Below are positions 1 to 7,069 of a DNA stretch of 11,573 nt, one piece after another. The stretch's first letter is position 1. Every line of letters starts with the position of its first letter. This stretch comes from JBAWXE01 sp037144255. GTDB lineage: Bacteria > Bacteroidota > Bacteroidia > Chitinophagales > Chitinophagaceae. Location: positions 1-11,573 of the forward strand of contig JBAWXE010000089.1 in NCBI GenBank assembly GCA_037144255.1. Reading direction: 5' to 3'. The notes beneath the pieces were generated by a model. It worked only from the letters and a program-made list of their open reading frames with translations. It was not told the DNA's origin and made no database searches. A program made the translations under genes and the position numbers.

Positions 1-609
1 CCTTTGAATGGTATGAGTGCATTTATTCCACCACTTGGTACACAAGATTTTATTGCTACAGGTGGTTCTACTGTCGCTACTGCTGAAGGCAAGAATGATG
101 GATTTGCCCCTGTTAAGTATGTTTCTGATATGAAGATATACGAGCCTCAAGCAGTAAAGAATCTTGGGTTGGTTACTTACTTCGATTATAACGAAGCATT
201 GGTGGCATCTAAGAAATTGAAAAAACCTATAATGCTCGATTTTACAGGCATTAACTGCGTTAATTGTCGTAAAATGGAAAACCAAGTTTGGTCTAAACCT
301 GAAGTCATCAAGAGATTGAAAGAAGACTTTATTGTTGCTTCATTGTATTGTGATCTTAATAGAATTATACTGCCTAAGAGAGAACAATATTTTTCTAAAG
401 ACCTGAACTCTCAGGTAGAAACATTGGGCAACAAGAATGCCGATCTGCAAGCAACAAAATTTGGTGCCAACTCTCAACCATTTTATTTTTATGTGGATGA
501 GAATGGCAATAAATTAGTTGAAGAAGGCTACTCTTACGATCCTGATGTACAAAAATTCATCGATCATCTCGAGAAGGTAAAGGCCAATTATAAGAAGACT
601 CATTCATAA
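1..609 (+). CDS. dsbD: DsbD-family thiol:disulfide interchange protein, C-terminal part (5' end outside window)
   Basis: The frame is open at the left edge, so only the last 202 codons are present. The first visible residues (around FIPPLGTQDF) resemble the linker that follows the membrane domain in Bacteroidota DsbD-like proteins. A thioredoxin-like domain then covers roughly residues 56-195 of the visible part. Its redox motif CVNC (Cys codons at 256-258 and 265-267) sits in the context DFTGINCVNCRKMEN, typical of the C-terminal domain of DsbD. A probable cis-proline lies in NSQPFYFYVDENG. By family knowledge, DsbD passes electrons from cytoplasmic thioredoxin across the inner membrane to periplasmic disulfide proteins; this domain would face the periplasm. 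The membrane and N-terminal domains cannot be seen, so a shorter thioredoxin-fold relative is not excluded. The next gene begins 37 bases downstream on the same strand, with no terminator between them. Confidence 0.82.
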   Translation, partial: PLNGMSAFIPPLGTQDFIATGGSTVATAEGKNDGFAPVKYVSDMKIYEPQAVKNLGLVTYFDYNEALVASKKLKKPIMLDFTGINCVNCRKMENQVWSKPEVIKRLKEDFIVASLYCDLNRIILPKREQYFSKDLNSQVETLGNKNADLQATKFGANSQPFYFYVDENGNKLVEEGYSYDPDVQKFIDHLEKVKANYKKTHS

Positions 610-646
610 TCATAAGTTCAAAGCTTTTAGGATAAAAACCTAACGC

Positions 647-2209
647 ATGATAAAGAACATCACAATGTCACTGTTGCCTTCTCAGGCAGCAGATGGTTCC
701 AATATAAAGAAATTTATAGCTGATGAAATGGCTGTTAGTCCTAAAAAGATTAGCGGCTATAATATTCAAAAACGTTCCATAGATGCTCGTGCCAAACAGG
801 TACACATTGTATTGCAGCTACAGGTTTTTATTGACGAAAAGGTTATGGAACCTCCTCCTTTCGATCCCAAATTCAAAGATGTCTCCCAAGCACCTTCAGT
901 TGTGGTTGTTGGTGCCGGCCCCGCAGGTCTATTTTCGGCACTTCGTCTTATTACATTGGGTATCAAACCTATAATTCTTGAGAGAGGTAAAGACGTTCGT
1001 GCGCGTCGACGCGATCTGGCGGCTATGAACAAAGAAGGTGTTGTAAATCCTGAATCCAATTATTGTTTCGGAGAGGGTGGTGCAGGTACTTATAGCGATG
1101 GTAAACTCTATACTCGTGCTACTAAGAGAGGTAACGTGCAGCGTATACTTCAGTTGTTGACACACTTTGGTGCAGATCCAAGTATTCTCTTCGATGCACA
1201 TCCGCATATTGGTACTAACAAACTACCACTTATCATTTCTGCCATGCGCGAACAAATTATTACATGCGGAGGCGAAGTGCTTTTTGAAAAAAAGCTGACT
1301 GACATAATTCTTAATAGCAATAATATAACGGCTGTAAAAACACTTGATGGTGACACTATTTCTTGCAACACAGTAATACTGGCAACCGGACATTCAGCAC
1401 GCGATATTTTCGAATTACTGCATACAAAAAAGATCGATTTAGAATGTAAGCCATTTGCCCTTGGTGTACGTATCGAACATCCTCAAATATTAATAGATCA
1501 GGTACAATATCACTGTTCTGTAAGAGACAAATTTTTACCTCCGGCTAGTTATTCTTTAGTAGCTCAACAATATGGTCGTGGAGTGTTCTCTTTTTGTATG
1601 TGCCCCGGTGGCATAATAGCCCCGGCAGCTACCTCTCCAGGTGAAATTGTAGTCAACGGTTGGTCACCTTCCAAAAGAAATAACCCTTTTGCAAATTCTG
1701 GCACAGTTGTTGCAGTACATGAAGAAGATTTTGCTTTGTATGGATTTAAAGGACCCCTAGCAGGAATGAGATATCAACAGATGGTAGAACGTAAATGTTT
1801 TGAAATGGGTGGTGGAGATTTGGTAGCACCTGCACAACGCATGGTTGATTTTGTGAATGGAAATACTTCATCTTCATTGCCTCCTTGTTCATATATCCCT
1901 GGTATTCATAGTGTTGCAATTTCTGATGCGTTACCTAAAGAGGTAAATATATCATTAAAAAGTGCTTTGAAAGATTTTGGTAAGAAAATGAGAGGGTATT
2001 ATACCAATGAAGCTGTACTAGTTGCAACAGAATCTCGTACCAGTTCACCGGTTCGCATTCCTCGTCATAAAGAGAGTTTACAACACCCTCAAATTCAAGG
2101 TTTGTATCCTTGTGCCGAAGGTGCAGGTTATGCAGGTGGAATAGTTTCAGCTGCTATTGATGGAGAAAGGGTGGCTGAAGCTATTGCAGAAGCCTTAGTT
2201 AGAATTTAA
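647..2209 (+). CDS. COG2509-type FAD-dependent dehydrogenase, uncharacterised
   Basis: This 520-residue protein has a dinucleotide-binding fold starting near residue 84, with GAGPAG at 89-94 and an acidic strand end in LERG (111-114). The segment FGEGGAGTYSDGKLYTR (141-157) is characteristic of the COG2509 family. ATGHS at 246-250 and YPCAEGAGYAGG near 487-498 are the usual second and third flavin-contact segments. Residues 1-80 form a separate N-terminal domain, as in relatives. No signal peptide is seen, so the protein is probably cytoplasmic. The substrate and physiological role of this family are not established; oxidoreduction is inferred from the fold. The ATG at 647 gives a normal family length and lies 37 bases after the DsbD-like gene, so the two may be cotranscribed. 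ATGs at 665 and 728 are possible alternatives, but 728 would cut into the N-terminal domain. Confidence 0.88.
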   Translation: MIKNITMSLLPSQAADGSNIKKFIADEMAVSPKKISGYNIQKRSIDARAKQVHIVLQLQVFIDEKVMEPPPFDPKFKDVSQAPSVVVVGAGPAGLFSALRLITLGIKPIILERGKDVRARRRDLAAMNKEGVVNPESNYCFGEGGAGTYSDGKLYTRATKRGNVQRILQLLTHFGADPSILFDAHPHIGTNKLPLIISAMREQIITCGGEVLFEKKLTDIILNSNNITAVKTLDGDTISCNTVILATGHSARDIFELLHTKKIDLECKPFALGVRIEHPQILIDQVQYHCSVRDKFLPPASYSLVAQQYGRGVFSFCMCPGGIIAPAATSPGEIVVNGWSPSKRNNPFANSGTVVAVHEEDFALYGFKGPLAGMRYQQMVERKCFEMGGGDLVAPAQRMVDFVNGNTSSSLPPCSYIPGIHSVAISDALPKEVNISLKSALKDFGKKMRGYYTNEAVLVATESRTSSPVRIPRHKESLQHPQIQGLYPCAEGAGYAGGIVSAAIDGERVAEAIAEALVRI

Positions 2210-2307
2210 TTTTTTATTTTAAAAAGGTGTTATATATTAATATAGTGCTAAAAATTAATAGGTATAATGTTTAATATTCATATGATTACTGATTTTATTG
2301 AATTTGT

Positions 2308-2335
2308 GATTAAATGTTGATTAAATGTTGATTAA
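2308..2335. repeat. 11-bp tandem direct repeat, two full copies plus a partial one
   Basis: GATTAAATGTT occurs at 2308-2318 and again at 2319-2329, and is followed by a partial copy GATTAA at 2330-2335. The array ends 16 bases before the -33 element of the first candidate promoter. The 11-bp period is close to one helical turn, so repeated units would present the same DNA face. That placement would suit a regulator-binding site, but this is inference and the repeat is AT-rich. Confidence 0.6.
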
Positions 2336-2351
2336 TAAAGGGAAAGTACTA

Positions 2352-2381
2352 TTGATATTTGCAAAAGTCCATATACTTTTG
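2352..2381 (+). promoter_or_regulatory. Candidate Bacteroidota promoter P1 for the beta-barrel/lipoprotein A genes
   Basis: TTG at 2352-2354 and TACTTTTG at 2374-2381 are separated by 19 bases. They match the Bacteroidota sigma-A pattern TTTG / TAnnTTTG with good spacing. Transcription would start near 2388, giving a leader of about 130 bases. The match was made by eye; AT-richness raises the chance of a coincidental hit. Confidence 0.45.
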
Positions 2382-2420
2382 TGTATTATTGTAAAGCAAT
2401 AGTTTTTTTCTACATAATGC

Positions 2421-2451
2421 TTTGGATTTGCAAAGATTTAATGTAAATTCA
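2421..2451 (+). promoter_or_regulatory. Candidate promoter P2 for the beta-barrel/lipoprotein A genes (weaker match)
   Basis: TTTG at 2421-2424 is followed after 19 bases by TAAATTCA at 2444-2451. The -7 element differs from TAnnTTTG at two of six fixed positions. It would give a shorter leader of about 60 bases than P1. It may be the real promoter, a second one, or chance. Confidence 0.28.
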
Positions 2452-2518
2452 CGCCATTATTTTGATTGATTTTTGTGCTTTTATTTTGAAGATTTTTTTT
2501 AACATATATTGATTGGTT

Positions 2519-3322
2519 ATGAAGAAATTATTTACTAGTATTTGTATCGGTAGTTTTTGTGCTTTTATTGCCTTTAATGCAAATGCACAAAACAACTCAA
2601 ATAATAACCAAACTACGATCGCTTCGCCTAAACCTGGTGCAACCGGTGGTGCTACAGCAGACCCATCTCAAGCTAATACTGGTCTATATAACGTTCCTAT
2701 ATACAAACGTCCCCTTACCGTAAGTGCATCTCTCGGTACAAATGGTATTGGTGTTTCTGCTAGATTAGGTCTTTCCCCTCATTGGAGATTAAGCCTAGGG
2801 TATAACTATACTCCAATTAACTATACCACTACATTTAGTATTTCTTCCTTACAAACAAGTATGGATATCAATATACACCTGAATAATATACATCTGTTTG
2901 GAGAATGGAGACCATTCACTTCTACAGCTTTCAGATTGGTAGGTGGTATAGCTTATTTTATGGATAGTAAAATGAATATCAATGTTACTCCTACAAACAA
3001 TTATTACTACGGTTTGATTCCTCTTACGCCTGCTACTATTGGTAAATTATACGCAAACCTTGATTATTCTGGAATTGCACCATATTTTGGTTTTGGAATA
3101 TTCAAAGGACAACCGGCACCTGGAAAATTTGCAGTCAATATGGATTTCGGTACTTATGTACTGTCCTCTCCTCGTAGCACTATTACCGGTACAAATTTAT
3201 TCGCAGACCCTCAAGTTGATACAAAACAATTAGATAAGAATATTGCTGGTTGGAGATGGTTACCTATTGTACAGGTAAATGTGAGTTATAGAATTAAAAT
3301 GGGTTCTTCGAAATCCAAATAA
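2519..3322 (+). CDS. Secreted outer-membrane beta-barrel protein
   Basis: The ATG at 2519 is chosen over a TTG at 2513 because it begins a textbook signal peptide: MKK, a hydrophobic stretch, then ANA before Gln24 as a signal peptidase I site. Mature residues 24-63 are a low-complexity Asn/Gln/Thr/Gly-rich linker. From about residue 66 to 260 the chain alternates polar and apolar residues with aromatic girdle residues (LSLGYNYTPINY, VGGIAYFMDS, APYFGFGIFKG) and ends in a strand-like QVNVSYRIK. This resembles small outer-membrane porin-like proteins with a conserved TPATIG...APYFGFG region. Total length is 267 residues. Function and ligand are unknown. Lipoprotein A follows 42 bases downstream on the same strand, so the two are probably cotranscribed and could act together at the outer membrane. 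Confidence 0.82.
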   Translation: MKKLFTSICIGSFCAFIAFNANAQNNSNNNQTTIASPKPGATGGATADPSQANTGLYNVPIYKRPLTVSASLGTNGIGVSARLGLSPHWRLSLGYNYTPINYTTTFSISSLQTSMDINIHLNNIHLFGEWRPFTSTAFRLVGGIAYFMDSKMNINVTPTNNYYYGLIPLTPATIGKLYANLDYSGIAPYFGFGIFKGQPAPGKFAVNMDFGTYVLSSPRSTITGTNLFADPQVDTKQLDKNIAGWRWLPIVQVNVSYRIKMGSSKSK

Positions 3323-3364
3323 TTAAGCTAAAAAATTACAAATATTAATTTTAAGACAGATAGT

Positions 3365-4951
3365 ATGATAAATAAGTTCAAGTTAAGCGTAGTGTTGATA
3401 GCAATCTTAGGCCTTTTACAGATTACATGTAAAAAACCTAATACCGGGCTTACTTTCAGTATCAGATCAGATGTGATGAAATATACTGCCATGGTAAGTT
3501 TTGTCGATCCAACTACAGGTAATGCTCCAGCTAATGTTACCATGTCCATTACAGGGCCAGATGCTAGTTTGATATATGAAATATCTGGCAAAAAGAATTT
3601 TTACGTATTAGGTGGACAAATTGCTCTAGGTTTAGATCCAAATAATTCACCTACTGCAAGCGCACCTAAAAAATTCAATATCATAGCTTCCGCTCCAGGT
3701 TATTTATCCGTGAATGTTCCCGTAACGATGAATGAATCAATTAAACAACAACAATTAACTGTGAATTTGGTGAATATTAGTAATCCGCCTCCAGGCGTTA
3801 CTATCATTCACAAAAATCTTGCATTGGTAAATGGTCAATTACCTGCCGCAGTTTCATTTGCTACAGATACCACAAATGGGAAGGTTGATTCTATGACTTT
3901 GAAATTACCAGTTGGTTTGAAATTCTTAGATTCTTCTGGAAACCAGTTACTTGGTAGTTCTGTATCGGTACAAATGGTGCATTTTGATAACAGGACTCAA
4001 TCATCATTAGATTGTTTCCCTGGAGGTGGTAATCCCGTCTCAAATAGCGTTGTAGATGCTTCTGGTAATTCTACATCAAAATATTTTACAACTTTAGGTT
4101 TTTCCGATATCTCAATGACTGTTGGTGGTAATGTAGTTAGAAAATTCAGTGACTCTATTACAATGACTATGAACATCAATGACACTACTAACGATATCAA
4201 TACAGGTTCTCCTATTCAAGCCGGTTCTTTATTGAGTGTTTATAGTTATCGGGTTGAAACAGGAGTATGGCAGTATGAAAATATGCGTGCAGTTACTTCT
4301 TCAGGTTCAGGTTTGATTGTAACACATTCTACCAATCACCTTACTACCTATAATTTTGCATATACAACTGATATTTGCCCTAACCCTCAGAGTATTACAA
4401 TAACTTATCCTGCATTAGGTAGTAATAAAGTAACTGGTATTCTTAATATTGGAGTTCTCCCTGCAGGAGATAATGGCGTTTTCCGAACATATCCATCAAT
4501 AAAAATACCGATTACCAATCAATCTTTCCCTTATACTGTTAGTCTTGGAAATTTGCCAACTGGACAGGTTTCGATTGCAGCAAGTCTTTTTAATCGAATT
4601 GGATCAAACAGTGCAAATGATTTATGCAGTACACCAGCAACGGTTAATATTTCAGGTGGAGCATTTACTTTTGTAACCGCTTCAATAGTTGGAAAATGTA
4701 GGTATGATTCTTCTAAAGTTGTTAGTCCTAGTTTTTATGTCGATTATAGATTGCATGGATCTAATGCACAGTATCAACTTTTAGGTTTTGTTTCTAATGG
4801 ACAATTTTCTACGCCTCTTGTTACTGTAGGAAAAACATATGATCTCAGAGCTACATTTGCCGGTCAGCAAATTGATACATTTGCTACTGTTACAAATACT
4901 GTCAATTCCATTTCAGTAGATATGAGTAGCACTTCTTTCTGTCAACAATAG
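3365..4951 (+). CDS. Predicted surface or periplasmic lipoprotein A, paralog of lipoprotein B
   Basis: This 528-residue protein has a lysine-containing N-terminus, a hydrophobic segment (residues 7-20) and Cys22 followed by KK, so it is probably a lipoprotein with a loose lipobox (QITC), as is common in Bacteroidota. Residues about 36-125 look like a carboxypeptidase-regulatory or Ig-like beta-sandwich (TTGNAPANVTMSITG ... APGYLSVNV); this assignment is inferred. A middle region has LPVGLKF (181-187), QAGSLLSVYS from 285, and HLTTYN from 325. The C-terminal part has Cys445, a GKTY motif (489-492) and a near-terminal Cys526. No catalytic motif is visible. The same landmarks recur in the same order in lipoprotein B, so the two are full-length paralogs. 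It probably forms an operon with the beta-barrel gene 42 bases upstream and ends at a strong terminator. Binding or structural roles are possible; the function is unknown. Confidence 0.8.
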   Translation: MINKFKLSVVLIAILGLLQITCKKPNTGLTFSIRSDVMKYTAMVSFVDPTTGNAPANVTMSITGPDASLIYEISGKKNFYVLGGQIALGLDPNNSPTASAPKKFNIIASAPGYLSVNVPVTMNESIKQQQLTVNLVNISNPPPGVTIIHKNLALVNGQLPAAVSFATDTTNGKVDSMTLKLPVGLKFLDSSGNQLLGSSVSVQMVHFDNRTQSSLDCFPGGGNPVSNSVVDASGNSTSKYFTTLGFSDISMTVGGNVVRKFSDSITMTMNINDTTNDINTGSPIQAGSLLSVYSYRVETGVWQYENMRAVTSSGSGLIVTHSTNHLTTYNFAYTTDICPNPQSITITYPALGSNKVTGILNIGVLPAGDNGVFRTYPSIKIPITNQSFPYTVSLGNLPTGQVSIAASLFNRIGSNSANDLCSTPATVNISGGAFTFVTASIVGKCRYDSSKVVSPSFYVDYRLHGSNAQYQLLGFVSNGQFSTPLVTVGKTYDLRATFAGQQIDTFATVTNTVNSISVDMSSTSFCQQ

Positions 4952-4971
4952 AAGTTACATACAATTTTTTA

Positions 4972-5004
4972 AGAGCCATCTCATTGAGATGGCTCTATTT
5001 TTTT
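4972..5004 (+). terminator. Intrinsic terminator after lipoprotein A
   Basis: An 11-bp perfect stem (AGAGCCATCTC at 4972-4982, GAGATGGCTCT at 4986-4996) has a 3-base loop and is followed by A and seven T residues (4998-5004). It begins 20 bases after the lipoprotein A stop codon. Confidence 0.93.
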
Positions 5005-5027
5005 GAACAAGAATCCAGATGACAGTA

Positions 5028-5056
5028 CAAAAGTATCATTGGGTATTGTCCTCAAA
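5028..5056 (-). promoter_or_regulatory. Candidate - strand promoter between the lipoprotein A and sucC terminators
   Basis: Read on the - strand, TTTG (complement of 5053-5056) and TACTTTTG (complement of 5028-5035) are 17 bases apart. The -7 octamer is identical to that of candidate promoter P1. No - strand gene lies downstream, so any transcript would be antisense to the 3' end of lipoprotein A or be a short RNA. The TTTG overlaps the T-tract of the sucC terminator, which weakens the case. It may well be chance. Confidence 0.22.
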
Positions 5057-5086
5057 AATTAAGGCTAGCTCTATATAGCTAGCCTT
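5054..5086 (-). terminator. Intrinsic terminator after sucC
   Basis: A 10-bp perfect stem (AAGGCTAGCT at 5061-5070, AGCTAGCCTT at 5077-5086) encloses a 6-base loop. On the - strand it is followed by AA and a run of five T. It lies about 30 bases after the sucC stop codon. Confidence 0.85.
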
Positions 5087-5115
5087 ATAAAAATATAAGA
5101 AGTATTGTATGCTAA

Positions 5116-6333
5116 TTAAGCGTTCACAGCTTTTTGTACCAGTTCTGCAGCTTCGCTGAGCAGGATAGCAGACTGTACTTTAAGACCTGAGTTAACTATC
5201 AATTCTTTAGCAGCTTCTGCATTAGTACCTTGTAAACGTACAATGATAGGGATATTGATATTGCCCAATTTATTGTATGCCTCGATAACACCGGCAGCAA
5301 CACGATCGCAACGAACGATACCACCAAAGATATTGATAAGGATTGCTTTAACGTTAGGGTCCTTCATGATGATACGGAAACCTGCTTCTACTGTTTGTGC
5401 ATTTGCAGAACCACCTACGTCCAGGAAGTTAGCAGGTTCGCCACCGGCCAATTTGATCATATCCATAGTAGCCATAGCAAGACCGGCACCATTAACCATA
5501 CAGCCTACGTTACCGTCCAGCTTTACATAGTTAAGGTTATGCTCGCCAGCTTCTACTTCAGTAGGATCTTCTTCGCTCTTATCGCGCATAGCTTCCAGAT
5601 CGGCATGGCGGATAAGTGCATTGTCATCCAGATTCATTTTACAGTCTACTGCAATGATCTTATCATCGGCAGATTTGAACAGAGGGTTGATCTCCAGCAT
5701 TGAACAGTCGAGACCTACATATGCATTGTAGAGGTTGGTAACGAACTTTACCATGTTTTTGAAAGCATCGCCACTCAAACCAAAGTTGAAAGCGATCTTA
5801 CGTGCCTGGAATGCTTGTAATGGCAAGCCAGGGTGTACCCATTCTTTAAATATTTTCTCTGGAGTGCTGTGTGCTACTTCTTCGATATCCATACCACCCT
5901 CGGTGCTGTACATGATAACGTTCTGTTTCTTAGCACGGTCTAAGAGGATAGAGAGATAGAATTCTTTACGATCGCTAGGGCCATCGTAATACATATCTTG
6001 AGCTACAAGTATTTTGCTTACTACTTTACCAGCTGCACCTGTTTGTATAGTAACGAGTGTATTGCCCAAAATGTTCTTAGCAACTCGTGCTACATCATCG
6101 GCACTTTTTACAACAGCTACACCACTTTGATCCGGTACTTCTACCATTCTACCTTTACCACGGCCACCAGCGTGTATCTGTGCTTTTACTACCACAAATT
6201 TGCTGCCGGTGTCAGCAGCTATCTTTTGATATGCTTTAACAGCATCATCACTATTTTCTACAGCGATACCTTCCTGTGTAGGAACGTTATAGCGCTTTAA
6301 GAGTTCTTTAGCTTGATATTCGTGCAAGTTCAT
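5116..6333 (-). CDS. sucC: Succinyl-CoA synthetase (succinate-CoA ligase), beta subunit
   Basis: SucC forms the nucleotide-binding half of the enzyme that interconverts succinyl-CoA and succinate with substrate-level ATP or GTP formation in the TCA cycle. The protein starts with the canonical MNLHEYQAKELL, so the ATG at 6333 is chosen; an in-frame ATG at 6363 would add ten unconserved residues. It has 405 residues, near the family norm of about 390-400. The N-terminal ATP-grasp domain shows HAGGRGKG (54-61) and EINPL (214-218). The C-terminal CoA-ligase domain shows FLDVGG (303-308), NIFGGI (334-339) and RLQGTN (366-371). The alpha subunit gene sucD is not in the window. ATP or GTP preference cannot be read with confidence. 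The upstream neighbour on the same strand is a broken DUF72 gene, so sucC is probably transcribed from its own promoter. Confidence 0.97.
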   Translation of the reverse strand: MNLHEYQAKELLKRYNVPTQEGIAVENSDDAVKAYQKIAADTGSKFVVVKAQIHAGGRGKGRMVEVPDQSGVAVVKSADDVARVAKNILGNTLVTIQTGAAGKVVSKILVAQDMYYDGPSDRKEFYLSILLDRAKKQNVIMYSTEGGMDIEEVAHSTPEKIFKEWVHPGLPLQAFQARKIAFNFGLSGDAFKNMVKFVTNLYNAYVGLDCSMLEINPLFKSADDKIIAVDCKMNLDDNALIRHADLEAMRDKSEEDPTEVEAGEHNLNYVKLDGNVGCMVNGAGLAMATMDMIKLAGGEPANFLDVGGSANAQTVEAGFRIIMKDPNVKAILINIFGGIVRCDRVAAGVIEAYNKLGNINIPIIVRLQGTNAEAAKELIVNSGLKVQSAILLSEAAELVQKAVNA

Positions 6334-6351
6334 TGTTGCAAAAAATTTTGG

Positions 6352-6376
6352 CGAAGATAACAAGGGAATATGACAA
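6352..6376 (-). promoter_or_regulatory. Candidate sucC promoter
   Basis: On the - strand TATCTTCG (complement of 6352-6359) matches the -7 consensus TAnnTTTG except for one base. It lies 18 bases before the sucC ATG, giving a very short leader. The nearest TTG (complement of 6374-6376) is only 14 bases upstream of it, shorter than usual, so the call is tentative. Confidence 0.33.
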
Positions 6377-6441
6377 TGTGAATAACATCGGTCAGTCTAT
6401 GAACACATATAATAATTGCAATATCGATGATATTATATTTA

Positions 6442-7026
6442 TTAAAATAAGGTGTCGGGTGGTTGCATATCGGGGGCTTTAATATTTGTGCCACAGATCT
6501 TATTCAATTGTTCTATCAGGTATTTTATCAGTTCGGGGGAGTGTAATTCGTCGTGCTGATGCATAAAGAAGTAGCAGGTTTCCAGACCTTGTTCCATCCA
6601 TATTTTTATACGAGCTACCCATTCATCGATACGGGTATAATCTGTAGGATGCAGGGCATTGCCCACAAAGCGAATAAAGACCTGTGGAACTGATAGATGC
6701 ATGTGTACACAATCGCGACGACCGGCAGCATCTGTAATGACAATACCACGTTTGTGCTGACGTAAGAATTGGTAGAGATCTGCATTGTAAGTATCTGTGT
6801 ACCATTCTTTATGACGGAGTTCCAGAAAAATATCTACATCCTGAGGGAAGTCTGTAATGAACTCCTGAATAGTTTCTAAATGTTTGAGGCCCATTTGCGG
6901 ATGAGGCATGAGGAAGATGGGACCGAGATGCTTTTTGAATTCTGTTATGACTTGCAGGAATGCATCTACTTCCTGCTGCGCATTTTTAAGACGGCGTATG
7001 TGTGTGATAGACTCTGTGAACTTGGG
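6442..7026 (-). pseudogene. DUF72 (YecE-like) protein gene, 5'-truncated
   Basis: The 194 codons from the Pro codon at 7024-7026 to the stop match the C-terminal two thirds of DUF72 proteins. Recognisable segments are PKFTESITHIRRLKN, KHLGPIFL, FLELRHKEWY, ITDAAGRRDC, FIRFVGNALHPTDYTRIDEW and YFFMHQHDELHSPEL. Family members normally begin with a further 80-130 residues containing a GxxGW-like start and a VE(I/L)N(S/A)TFY-like segment; these are absent. The open frame continues upstream to an ATG at 7179, but those 51 codons overlap the 3' end of lipoprotein B in another frame and show no DUF72 similarity, so that start is probably spurious. The first internal ATG (6907-6909) would lose still more of the domain. 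The retained part has no frameshift or stop, which suggests recent truncation or residual expression. DUF72 function is not well established. Confidence 0.78.
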
Positions 7027-7043
7027 CCCTCGGGTAAGAGGGC
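7026..7043. other. GC-rich hairpin at the lipoprotein B / DUF72 junction
   Basis: GCCCTC (7026-7031) and GAGGGC (7038-7043) form a 6-bp GC stem around a 6-base loop. On the - strand it lies about 27 bases after the lipoprotein B stop and is preceded by AAAA, as in many intrinsic terminators, but it is followed by CCAAGTTC rather than a T-tract. On the + strand it is followed by TTTT, but no + strand gene ends here. It may be the remnant of the lipoprotein B terminator, cut at the point where DUF72 coding sequence begins. Confidence 0.55.
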
Positions 7044-7069
7044 TTTTGCTATTTATAAAAAAGACAGTT

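Larger units (their letters stand above)
2210..2518. other. AT-rich intergenic region with candidate regulatory elements
   Basis: This region of about 310 bases separates the FAD dehydrogenase from the beta-barrel gene. It has no credible coding frame. It holds an 11-bp tandem repeat (2308-2335), two candidate Bacteroidota-type promoters (2352-2381 and 2421-2451) and a T-rich leader just before the next start codon. No convincing GC-rich terminator follows the dehydrogenase stop; only weak AT-only pairing is possible near 2212-2228. Confidence 0.6.

Noticed and set aside
766..1371. Several open frames on the - strand across the FAD dehydrogenase
   Set aside because: They are shadows of a well-supported coding region with no start signals or recognisable domains.
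2212..2228. Terminator after the FAD dehydrogenase
   Set aside because: Only weak A/T pairing is available and there is no GC stem, so it is not a convincing intrinsic terminator.
2513..2518. TTG start two codons upstream of the beta-barrel ATG
   Set aside because: The ATG at 2519 begins a standard MKK signal peptide; a TTG adding Met-Val in front has no support.
6334..6363. Longer sucC starting at the ATG at 6363
   Set aside because: The extra ten residues are not part of the family, MNLHEYQAKELL is the canonical N-terminus, and the longer form would overlap the candidate promoter.
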